Assembly (NCBI GenBank): GCA_016808115.1
Contig: JAEQBH010002958.1
Span: 174,491-238,490, forward strand
Direction of reading: 5' to 3'
Source: Tetrastigma voinierianum
Lineage: Eukaryota > Streptophyta > Magnoliopsida > Vitales > Vitaceae
Length of the DNA stretch: 64,000 nucleotides
Of the stretch, positions 54,928 to 64,000 are shown piece by piece; positions within the stretch are counted from its first letter, which is position 1; every line of letters starts with the position of its first letter. The position numbers were made by a program, and so were the translations under genes. A model generated the notes under the pieces. It worked only from the letters and a program-made list of their open reading frames with translations, did no database searches and was not told where the DNA came from.

Positions 54928-55137
54928 TGTTGCGATATTGGATTAATAGTCAAAGATTCTCTATTATAATTCTTTCCTATTACTATTATATTCTTTCCTA
55001 GTTTAGAGATTTTTCTCTATTAGGCAAATAACTTAATTATAGAAATAGCTTGATTGTAGATCTCTAATATCTCTATAAATATGTACATATAAAGATACAT
55101 ATTTATTATGAATAAAAATATTCTTCTCTGTTTTACA
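54928..55137 (+). repeat. 3' LTR of Copia-4
   Basis: Starts TGTTGCGATATTGG directly after the polypurine tract and ends TTCTCTGTTTTACA. 210 bp, collinear with the 5' LTR. Confidence 0.92.
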
Positions 55138-55138
55138 A

Positions 55139-55960
55139 GTATGTCCTCCACTTTTCTGAGAAGAACCTGAAAAAGTAAGGTGATTTCAAGCACATTGATT
55201 CTATTACAGTTATTAACAGTGAAACAAGATGTTTATATGTATGTATAAATGAATACAGAATTAGAAACAATATTATCTCGTAATAATTTGATGAAAAGGA
55301 ACGCATGCCTGAAGACTCTGAACAAGCTGCTTTCTGCAGGGAGAAGATTCCAGATATGGACATGGTAGAGTAGAGACTTCAAGTCATGAGCCAATAGAGC
55401 AAGGCTTCAACCTCTGTGTGCCAAGCCCTCACAGTTCTGGTTGATATGAGGTGTAATGAAGAGGACGCCTCCAGGACCATGGAAGAAGCTCTTCTCCAAA
55501 GAAATCATACCGATAGAAAATTTGTGGTGAAGAAGCCACCATGTGTGCTAATGGTCTCTAGTTTGCCTCGCACAATAAAAGCATTTCATCAATTGGATCC
55601 CCTTCCCGGAGAATGTAGGTACCTTTAGCATAAAGAACTCTCTTGAGGCGATCACAAATAGCATCCAACAGTGGGTCATCAATTGTTTCAGCCCGTGGCA
55701 TCTAACAAGTAAAATAAAACCAAGGTGATTAACTTTCCAAACATATAAAAAATAGAGCCAAGCAGAGATGCCGCTTTAAATCTCTTTGGATGTCTTTTGG
55801 AAGGTCATTTATAAGCCCATTTTCATCGACACCCTTGGTCTTTTTCCATTTGTACAGTCTATACTCCCTAATCCGGTCCCTCAAGTTCTCAGGAAGCATG
55901 CGGTGGGACATCCACAGCTCGGTGTTTTTCCTTTTCTCTCTTTCCTCCTCAATTTTTGAG
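55139..55960 (-). pseudogene. CNGC remnant 2: C-linker, CNB domain and start of last exon
   Basis: Minus strand. The C-linker exon (about 55960-55745) reads IEEERERKRKNTELWMSHRM, then LPENLRDRIREYRLYKWKK, KGVDENGLINDLPKDIQRD and LKRHLCLAL, the diagnostic plant CNGC C-linker. After a short intron-like gap, the CNB exon (about 55698-55290) gives PRAETIDDPLLDAICDRLK, VLYAKGTYILREGDPIDEML, a phosphate-binding-cassette region and FFGEELLPWS. A canonical acceptor (CTTTTTCAG) at about 55185 precedes the last exon, VLLRKVEDI/FFSEKWRTY, which Copia-4 interrupts at 55139. The CNB domain would bind cyclic nucleotides and gate the channel. Frameshifts inside the CNB exon show decay. Confidence 0.85.
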
Positions 55961-57062
55961 GCTATGGATTACAGGTTTTGCAGATATTTGTAGCAGTGCA
56001 AGAAACATGGACTAAATAATCTTCTGAGACCTCATCATATGCACATTCTTTACCACGTCAATTATTAGAAACCTAATGATCAATTGGTATGATATTATTC
56101 ACTTTGGGTCTAATTTTCCTTGTGAAATCTTAACTCAACTCATGTGGGACTTTGGGCAGCACACTTAACAAATCCTCTCGAACAAAGTACCACTGAAATG
56201 ACATCCATCCATTCTCTATACCGGAAACAACACTTGCCTCCCTATATAGCACAACCATGGATATGCTTTTATTAGCGAGCAGTTTCCTCCACATGACTAA
56301 GCCTAAGGCTTGTTTCTCATATCATTTATTTAGAAACCTAATGGACCTATTCATCTCTACGCTAGTATGATATCATCTACTTTAAATCTAAGACTCTCAA
56401 GGTTTTGTTTTGATTCCTCAAAGGCCTCATCGATAAATATTGTCAAACATTAATTCATAGTCTTTCTTATAGTTAACCCATGTGGGATTTTGGGTGCACA
56501 CTCAACGTCAATACATCATTCTCCCAAAAGATTACATATAAAGCTGAAACTGTGAAGATGCAGGAATACCCAGTTTGGTATGTACATGCATATTGCCAAT
56601 AAGTAATGAAAAATATCAATCCAAAGATGGAAATAACTAGTCTAGCACGGAGACTCCAATTTGGTATTCTCTGAATTTACTGCTTGTTTTTTGTATTTTT
56701 TAGAAGAAAAAAAAAAGAATCAATCATGTTTTTCCGTATTCTCCTACTAGTTCTTAGAACAAAATCACTTTTCAAAATCTGTAACCAAACAAGCTTTTAA
56801 GTTTTGGTTTATGAAATGGTTTTGGTTCAACGAGTCATCCATAACATACTTTAGTTAGATGGTCTCGACTTGAATGCAGCATGCTTCAACTTACAGCCAT
56901 TATATATATGTCATTACATAATTAGTTGTACAAGTTGAGCGTCGACTATACTTGTAGGGAATCTCAAGGTGCTCATCGAACAAGACATTCAAACACGTAA
57001 TCAGCAAAAATGGCTCAGTTAACTTTTTTTTAGAATTATTTCCAAAAATAATTACTAAAAAA
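55961..57062. mobile_element. Spacer with two TRIM-like short repeats
   Basis: Copies at about 56088-56190 and 56362-56520 each hold TGGTATGATATTATTCACTT- or AGTATGATATCATCTACTTT-type starts and CATGTGGGA(C/T)TTTGGG. They relate to the copy at 35225-35400. The remainder is AT-rich with no coding sequence recognised. Confidence 0.5.

Positions 57063-57063
<1 letters not shown>

Positions 57064-57126
<63 letters not shown>
57064..57126. repeat. (TA)n microsatellite
   Basis: About 31 TA dinucleotides. Confidence 0.97.
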
Positions 57127-57129
<3 letters not shown>

Positions 57130-58814
57130 GTTATTTATTAAAATTAATTTTATAAGTACTTAATGTGTAGGCAGCAGCCCGTGATCTTGAAATAAAAACT
57201 GTATTAATCATTGTGACCTTCATCTTAGAAAACTAAATATAATCCCATGCATATATATATATAATTTTGACTCATTTTTTTTCCCATAAAGTCCAAACTT
57301 ATATATATTCTAAAGTGTTTTGAGGCAACATAAAGAAACCTTAAAAAGCAAAAAAAAAAAAAAATGAGAGAGGGAAAAAATGGAGAGAAATTTGGTAAGT
57401 TTCTTATTATTTATATTTCTAAATTTCATTGAAATATTATATAAATAAATGATAAATTTATGTGTTTTCATTTCTTAAACTTATTATAGATAATAATAAT
57501 TTATATTTAATAATGCATTTATTATTGAAAATAAATTTTGATTTGTTAAGCTTCATGGTAAGTTAACATTATATTTCTTAGTTTATCTAATATTTTTTAA
57601 AACATGTTATGCTAACACGATAAATGAATACATTGGAAATTTTGTGGGCGTATATTTTGTATATATTAAATTGATACCTTGATCATGAGAGTTTGTTATG
57701 AAAATTGAAATAAATATATTCTTATTAGAAATTATAATAACATTTTATATCTTTTCTTTTTTCATATTAGAGAAATATCATAAAGTGTGAATGTGTGATG
57801 AATCATATATTTATTGGAATTTATATTGACTTTTATTTTTATTTATACTAATATCATATATTTAATTTATATAATTTTTATATGATATAATGTCTATTAA
57901 ATAGTAAATATATAAAAAAATTGTATTTAAAACATTGTATAATATATGATGACCCTCTAAACAAGATTCTACTCCACCATTGGACGACTTCAAAAAAAAA
58001 ATCATTAGTCATATCAATTATTTTCTTTGAAACAATTGAAACAAAATACTAAGAAAAGAAAATAGGAAAGAGAAGTGGAATGAAGAAAAAAGAAATGGAT
58101 TTAAACTTAATAAATTGATTTATTTAAACTCATTTCATTTATTTCTTTCTTTGTTATATAAATAGTAAGAAAAATTTTAAAATATATAAAATTTTGAAGA
58201 TTTAGGATTATATTTGATTTGATTTTATATTTTTACTAAGTAAAAACCATGTGAAAACAATTTTCTTTAATATTTTTATTCTTTCCCAAGCTAGTACTTT
58301 CAGGTCAAGGGAGCTTAATATTTTCAGCACAAATAAATAAACGTTGTTTCCATATTAAATTCATACCTTGATCATGAGAGTTTGTGGTGAAAATTGAAAT
58401 AAATGTATATATTGGAATTTTTGTGCGTGTTATATATTTTGTATTTATATTACATTGATATTGATCATGAGAGTTTGTTGTGAAAATTGAAATAAATATA
58501 TTCTTATTTTATAATCATATTTTACATATTTTTCTTTTTTTCGACAATATCATAAAGTGTGAATGTTTCTTCTTTTCTAGAACCACCAAACAAGCGCTAT
58601 TTCTTCTTTTCTAGAATCATACATGCAAAATGAAAAAAAAATAGAAATTATTACTGTTTCTAAAAAACTAAAGGAAAGGAAAGTTTATTTAAATTTCTTT
58701 TCCTTTCTAATAAACAAATAATTTTTTGTTATTTATTTTGAATGAATAATTCAATAAATTAATAAAATTATGTTCACAAGTATAGCAAAGTTGGTTAGAA
58801 GCTTAGAGTATCAA
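57127..58814. repeat. AT-rich spacer with a thrice-repeated block
   Basis: TTGATCATGAGAGTTTGTTG (or a close variant), followed by GAAAATTGAAATAAAT, occurs at about 57670, 58367 and 58464. The first and third copies also share ATATTCTTATT and ATCATAAAGTGTGAATGT downstream. No gene recognised. Confidence 0.7.
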
Positions 58815-59104
58815 TGTTAAAATTACTAGATATGAGATAGAAAAAGTTCTGATATGTTGTAAATCAAAAGAATTAGAGAGAAATAAGGAAGAGACAAGAG
58901 ATAATTCAGAGGAAATTCTGATGATATCCATTTCATATTGATTAGGCCTATTTATAGGCTTATAGTGAGAAGGCCAAAAGCCTTTACATAAATGATACAT
59001 TAATTGATGTACATAATGAATGACATTGTAATCAGACATATATAATAAGTGATCTCGTAATTAAATTGTGTCATTATGGTCATTCAAATCCAATATTTAT
59101 AACG
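58815..59104 (-). repeat. 3' LTR of Copia-5
   Basis: On the minus strand it begins CGTTATAAATATTGG (probably TG mutated to CG) at 59104 and ends AATTTTAACA at 58815, 290 bp. CCTATAAATAGGCC at 58947-58960 gives a strong TATA box. A worn purine tract (ATTCAAGCGTGAG, 59117-59105) precedes it. Confidence 0.8.
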
Positions 59105-59323
59105 CTCACGCTTGAATGGCCATGCTATTGAAGAACATGTATCATTAAAACCTTGCTAGGAAGCAATGGGACAAAAAACCTAGTGAAGGAAAAAGAGTAT
59201 ATGTACTTTGAAAGTATATTTTACTCATTAAAACCTTACTAGGAAAACCAGGTGGGACAAAACCTAGTGAAGGAAAGAGTGCAGGTATACTTTGTTTAAC
59301 GCTCCCCCTGATGTCTTAATATC

Positions 59324-60122
59324 TCAATGTGGAGATCTTTGAGTCTCCTCGTCCAATTTAGTGAGAAATTTCTTGAAGGTAAGTAGCAGGTAATGCTGTA
59401 GTGAATAAATCCTACGGATTATCTTAGACCTGATTTGTTGTATATCAATCTCACCATTGTTTTGAAGCTCATGCGTGTAAAAGAACTTTGGAGAAATATG
59501 TTTTGTTCGGTCTCCTTTGATGTATCCACCTTTGAGTTGTGCAATACAGGCGACATTATCTTCATATAATGTTGTTGTTGTGTTTGAAATAAGAGGAAGA
59601 CCACTAGAGTCACGAATATGTTGAATCATGGATCTTAACCACATGCTCACCTTGCCTCATGTATTGCTAATAGCTTTCTGGCGAATGATTGGGAGGTTTG
59701 CCACCATGGTTTGTAACGGATCTCCCGAGAGATGCGATATTACCCGCAGTAAATACATATCCTGATTGTGATCGAGCTTTATGGGGATCCGAAAGGTATC
59801 CTGCATCAGTATAACCAAGTAATTATGGTTTTGGTACTTTAGAATAAAAGAACCCCATATCACTTATCCCACGAAGGTATCTCAACAAATGTTTTACTCT
59901 GTTCCAATGCCTAAGAGTAGGCGTTGAGCTATATCTTGCAAGCAGTTCCTTTGAAAAGGCTATGTACGGCCTTGTAGAAGATTTGCAAGATGTTAGTGCT
60001 CCAGTGCGCCGTGGTGCCGGACCAAGGAGTTTATCATTCTCTTCTTTAGGACGAAATGTGTCTTTATTCACTTCAAGTGATCTTACAATCATAGGAGAGT
60101 TAAGGGGATGGGCTTTGTTCAT
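59324..60122 (-). pseudogene. Copia-5 RNase H and RT C-terminal part
   Basis: The frame 60122-59823 reads MNKAHPLNSPMIVRSLEVNK, NDKLLGP, TRPYIAFSKELLARYSSTPT and HWNRVKHLLRYLRGISDMGF, the conserved copia region between RT and RNase H. RNase H follows in other frames (59863-59657) and ends at 59650-59324 with TTTLYEDNVACIAQLKGGYI and KGDRTKHISPKFFYTHELQ. The catalytic RT aspartates lie upstream near 60320 (HMDDLV), with a frameshift beside them. Confidence 0.88.
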
Positions 60123-61467
60123 GTAAAAGCGCTTCAGGACTTTTTCAGTGTATGTTGATTGATGGACAAAAATCCCATTTGAAAAATACTCGATCTACGG
60201 CAGAAATATCTAGTCTTACCTAGATCTTTAAGTCTCAAATTCTTTCTTTAAATAATTACTTGGAGTTTCTAGGAGCCCTTCGGGGGTCCTGTTAGACCAA
60301 ATCATCCATATGCTATAATTGTCAAGTGACTTCTATTTTCTTGATAAATACATGGGCGAATTGAATTATTTACATGTCCTTCTTTAATAAGTATATTGCT
60401 CAAGCGATTGTGCCACATTCTGCAGTTGTTTAAATTATACAAGGATGCGTTGCAGCTTTGTGTGAATACATGTACCACGTGGTTTTGAAAATTTTTCTTG
60501 ATGATATAAATCAGCGAGAGTTTTCATGTATATGTCACTATCTATGGATCATACAAATATCTTTGTGACAACATCCATAAATGCATTTCTAGTCATACGA
60601 GAGGCGCAAAATGTATTAAATATCTAAAGGTGATTGCATCCATTACTAGTGAATATGTCTCCTCATAGTCAATACTGGGTCTTTGTGAAAAACCTTGTGC
60701 AACAAGGCGAGCTTTATATCGTACGATTTCATTATTTTCATTTCTTTTCCATAAAAAGACCCATCTATATCAACAAGCAACATTTTTCGGTGTTGAACTC
60801 TTGGTCCAAATACCTCCCTTTTATCTAATTCGGTTCTGCTGAGATTGCTTCTTTCCATTTTCCCGATCTTGTCGATTTCGACATTCGTTTATAGTTTGTG
60901 GCTCTGATCATCGTTATTTGCACCAATGCCCTTAGCTACTTGGAAAGAAAAGCATTGCTAATAAGAGTATTTCTACGATCCATATTTCTCCTTGATTCAT
61001 ATAATTTATAGAGATCTCTTCGTTCATAGGAGATAATTGGTGGATTCTGCTACTCTTAGCTGTTTCCTCTAACCCTTGTAATGTATTTAGCTCCTTGAAA
61101 TTTGGCGTATCATAATAGGCTCTTCAGGAGTAATTTCATCAAAGCGCACTCTACGGTAAGCACAGCTTATTAGATTTTCTTTTCCTTGAAAGAAAGTCTT
61201 TAGATCCGATAGGTCTTCACGTTTAGGGCGTGGTTTAGATGTCTTAACAATAGCATTTCCCGAATCCCCTATAAGGTTTGTATGTCTTCGGTGTGATGCA
61301 ATTTGGAATATGTGACTTTATCACTTTATTCGGATCGTGAAAGCATTTGGTAGTGATGCGCAAGATCACGTAAATGAAGGATTCTTTGAACTTCTAATTC
61401 AGATTGTTTAGTACGAGGATCAAGATGCAACAATGATGGTGTATTCCAAGTAATTTCACGCCATTTA
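60123..61467 (-). pseudogene. Copia-5 reverse transcriptase N-terminal part, heavily damaged
   Basis: The minus-strand segment 60858-60646 carries RT entry motifs split between frames, for example FGP with V-Q near its start and RKRNENNEI / RYKARL in a second frame. More frame changes occur between 60640 and 60130. Sequence from 61467 to 60860 is the integrase-RT linker without clear motifs. Confidence 0.7.
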
Positions 61468-62499
61468 TTATAAATTTCTAATGGCGGAAAAGCGAAGTTC
61501 ATCAAAATGACAATGCATAAAAGCAGCGTTAAAAGATTTGTTAAAAGACCAGGTATTTGTATAATCGATGTAGAAGCGAAAACCTACATAAATACCCGAT
61601 CTACGTTGAGGACCCATTTTTGGAGCGTTGGTTTGGAATAGGGACATAAACTGCACAACCAAATACACGTAAATGAGAAATATTTGGTTGGGACCCAGAA
61701 ACAATTTGTAAAGGGGAGAAATCATGATCACCAATAGGCGAAGGCGTGTCGAGTTACCATCCATGTAGTGAGCATGCCCCAGCGAGATAAAAAGTATTTG
61801 GTTCTTAAGAGTAATGGTCTAGCAATCCATTGCAAATGCTTAATGAAAGATTCAGCCTAGTCCGTGCAGTATGTATGAACAACGGGATATTGAATCTATA
61901 TGCCCATTTGACATTCAATAGTCATGAAATGCTTGAAATTCACAGCGTATCCAAGCGGATAGTTTAATAGGATGATCGGGAAAATGTACTCGAGTTTGAT
62001 AATTTATGCAGAGTAAGCGAGCAAAAGCAAGGTTTCAAGTAGAAGAGGCAAACATGAGACCAACGAGTTGATGCATCAGCAAAACCATAAAACCTTGAAA
62101 TGGTCCCCTAGGTGGGTCAATAGGTCCACAAATGTCTCCTTGAATCGTTAAATTGAGGTGGATCGAGGAATCGACTTTTTAGAAGAAGATTAGGGTGATA
62201 AACTTCCCTTGAGTACAAGCAATACAGTCGTAATGATTGTGACTCGATATATGACCATTGGTCAAGGAATGACCATTAGATTGGTGAAGTATACGCCTAA
62301 GCATAGAGGTGCCTGGATGACCAAGTCGTTCATGCCATAGAACAATGAGTGGTGAATTCTGCGAACCGGGTTCGAGTGCATAAGATTCTTGATGATAATG
62401 GTGGTTAGATATAAACCACATTCTAATGATCGCAATTTTCGGAATACATTTTTTGCCATCATGAGTGAGCGTGTGAGGAAATTCACTAGTTTTCGTCAC
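61468..62499 (-). pseudogene. Copia-5 integrase with GAG-pre-integrase module
   Basis: 62499-62179 holds VLWHERLGHPGTSMLRRIL and YDCIACTQGKFI, the zinc-binding GAG-pre-integrase module. 61764-61468 holds the integrase C-terminal part: NQIFLIYVYLVVQFM, KMGPQRRSGIYVGFRF and the end FMHCHFDELRF. The catalytic core between them (62178-61765) is broken by stops. Confidence 0.82.
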
Positions 62500-63351
62500 T
62501 CATTGTTTCTAGATGGTATCCATTCCGGCGGATATCTTAAAACTAAGCAAGTGCGTTTGGATTGGGTGGAATAAAGGGCATCTTGAAGGTGGAGAATAGT
62601 GTCACACAGTAGAATAGTGGCTTTACCGGGCCGTCAATTAGTTGGCCGGGGCTGGGAAATAGTAATGGCACAGTAGAAGGGGCTAGTAGTGGGAAAAAAT
62701 ACTTCTTTTACGTAAAAATAGAATGAGTTGTAACTTACGATGCGAGACGAATATCTCCGGTGATATTGACTCGAGGTGGCTAATTTGGGGAGAGGCATCC
62801 ATGTTGCTTCAAAGTTATAGAAAAATAAGGTTTGAAATTAAGAAAACGAAATATTAGTGAAACATTGAAAACTTCTGTGGGGAAATGGAATTACATAAGA
62901 AAATAAAGAAAAGAACTAATCAGAATTGACATGCCCATCACCAATTAGATGGGAAATATTTCCATTGGGGTTCTCAAAGAAATCAGAAACATCAAAGTAG
63001 AGGCGAATCCAGCCTTACCATTACCATCAAAGGGTGACTTGATATCCTTGCCTTTGCCTTTGATTGATTAGTAGTGAGATCGACCAAATGTTTGTACGTC
63101 TGACAGTGCGTGACCAATGACCCATCATGCCACATCTATAGCAAGCATTATCTTGTTGGCGTTGAGTGATATTCTGGTCAGTGGTTGCCTATGGATTTGG
63201 GAGCTTCCCTTTATTAGATTACTTTCTTATTTTTGAAGGGACCGGTGTTACGATTTCTAGAATTATCACCACGGCCACGCCCTCGACCACCACCACGTCC
63301 TCGTCCTTTCCCCCTAGACGGCCCATTTTTGTGCCCTTGTCTATTGCTATG
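62500..63351 (-). pseudogene. Copia-5 Gag C terminus and protease region
   Basis: Next to the LTR B2 junction, the minus strand encodes a Gly/Arg-rich tract (SRGKGRGRGGGRGRGRGDNS, 63330-63260) ahead of a zinc knuckle CYRCGMMGHWSRTV near 63150-63105, whose last cysteine reads Val. Protease motifs towards 62500 are too decayed to place. The Gly/Arg tract is RNA-binding in character. Confidence 0.72.
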
Positions 63352-64000
63352 TGTGACGCCCCCAACTCGGCACAGGGTGTCAAGTGAGGGATCATTCATT
63401 TTTTTTTTTTTTTTAAACTTATAACCTTTACACTTGCATATTCATATAATGTTAAACATTTAACTTGTATTATATTCTGTAGCAGCGGATTACAAAATAT
63501 TTATATACAAGCTCCATATATGGAATTGTTCAACATTTACAATATTTACATTTGTTTAACAAATTTCATATACAAAATAGACCTAAAAGGTCTTCCGGTG
63601 GGCTTTTATTGATGTGTGGCCTTTGGCTGCGATGTGGATTGCCCGGTCCTCAGTTTTCTCTTGTACCTACGGATTGAACACAGTGCTAAGCTGCAGCTTA
63701 GTGGGAATTAATACACATGGATGACCTCTATTAAGGGTCACCACAATTCTATACAAATGCTTATAAACACATATAACATTTACAGATTCATATCATTTCT
63801 CATATATATACTTTTCATAACAAGTTTCATTTCTTATCATCTTCCATATACTTTTCATGTCATCTTGTACTTTACTTCTTGTTCTTGTAACTGTATACTA
63901 TCATCGTATGCGATCTTGTGCTTCTCATATCATGTCATATATTCTACGCATTTCATTTTGCATATACTTGTCAATTTCTTTTTTGTTTCATGCATAAACC
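63352..64000 (-). mobile_element. Partial LTR, family B (copy B2), inserted in Copia-5 gag
   Basis: Begins TGTGACGCCCC on the plus strand at 63352 and continues past the right edge. It shares with LTR B1 the order of the TGTGAC end, a poly-T run, TGTACCTAC, GTGCTAAGCTG and GCTTAGTGGGAA. The minus-strand copia gag is cut at the boundary. The other end and target duplication are outside the window. Confidence 0.75.

Larger units (their letters stand above)
50376..55137 (+). mobile_element. Copia-4: compact Ty1/copia element inserted in a CNGC exon
   Basis: A 4.76-kb element with near-identical LTRs (50376-50587 and 54928-55137), a primer-binding site (50591) and a polypurine tract (54915-54927) in canonical positions. 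The internal order is Gag, protease, integrase, RT, RNase H on the plus strand. GTATG at 50373-50377 and 55139-55143 marks the insertion site, overlapping the first bases of the left LTR. The CNGC exon reads on when it is removed. The frames hold several stops, so it is not autonomous. By eye the LTRs differ at roughly 13-15 of ~210 positions. Confidence 0.92.
58815..63351 (-). mobile_element. Copia-5: Ty1/copia element, 5' part cut off by LTR B2
   Basis: Minus-strand order from right to left: Gag C terminus with Gly/Arg tract and zinc knuckle, protease/GAG-pre-integrase, integrase, RT, RNase H, purine tracts, 3' LTR. The 5' LTR and most of gag lie beyond the LTR B2 insertion at 63352. Many frameshifts, so a dead copy. 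A second purine tract (CATCAGGGGGAGC, 59313-59301) lies about 200 bp before the 3' LTR, separated from it by two direct repeats at 59145-59215 and 59225-59290. Confidence 0.88.

Overview
The window looks like repeat-rich nuclear DNA of a flowering plant, most likely a eudicot. The evidence is plant-type Ty1/copia and Ty3/gypsy retrotransposons (several with the plant tRNA-Met primer-binding site TGGTATCAGAGC), remnants of coiled-coil NB-ARC LRR disease-resistance genes, and remnants of a plant cyclic-nucleotide-gated channel (CNGC). I see no intact protein-coding gene and no rRNA, tRNA or CRISPR feature. Nearly every open frame is either a fragment of a decaying element or a by-product of repeats. 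I cannot name the species.

Layout. 1-8.4 kb: a Sirevirus-like copia element on the minus strand (Copia-1), its left LTR interrupted by a gypsy-type LTR that runs off the window. 8.4-12.4 kb: AT-rich DNA with a ~340-bp unit present four times directly and once inverted, a foldback MITE-like repeat, a candidate long-TIR DNA transposon and a candidate SINE. 12.46-14.43 kb: a solo LTR (family A) with 5-bp target duplication CGAAT. 15.1-23.2 kb: Copia-2 (plus strand), split by a second solo LTR of family A in opposite orientation with target duplication TAGTT. 23.7-32.3 kb: two more family A LTRs and a ~3.8-kb LTR of another family (B), separated by segments rich in the palindrome TGTCGCGACA. LTR B carries a 20-bp tandem array organised in 120-bp higher-order units.

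32.9-44.9 kb: a resistance-gene region on the minus strand. It holds degenerate, repeatedly duplicated 3' pieces of an NLR-like gene, then one CC-NB-ARC-LRR pseudogene (39.5-44.86 kb) split by a 1.6-kb solo LTR (family C) with 5-bp flanking repeats. 44.9-47.7 kb: a chromovirus-type gypsy pol fragment whose 3' LTR carries the same sequence box as family A, which ties the solo LTRs to that lineage. 47.8-49.0 kb: a copia RT/RNase H fragment (Copia-3).

49.1-56.0 kb: two tandem CNGC pseudogene remnants on the minus strand. Copia-4 (50.4-55.1 kb, plus strand, paired ~210-bp LTRs, PBS, PPT) is inserted in the last exon of one of them. 56-58.8 kb: AT-rich DNA with TRIM-like short repeats, a (TA)n tract and local duplications. 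58.8-63.35 kb: Copia-5 (minus strand), with its gag cut by a second family B LTR that runs off the right edge.

The overall picture is two multigene families, NLR and CNGC, that decayed under nested LTR-retrotransposon insertion. Many insertions then collapsed to solo LTRs by recombination. I found no convincing evidence of a new molecular system. The most notable items are the datable nested insertions, the TGTCGCGACA-rich segments, the conserved box in family A LTRs and the higher-order tandem repeat.
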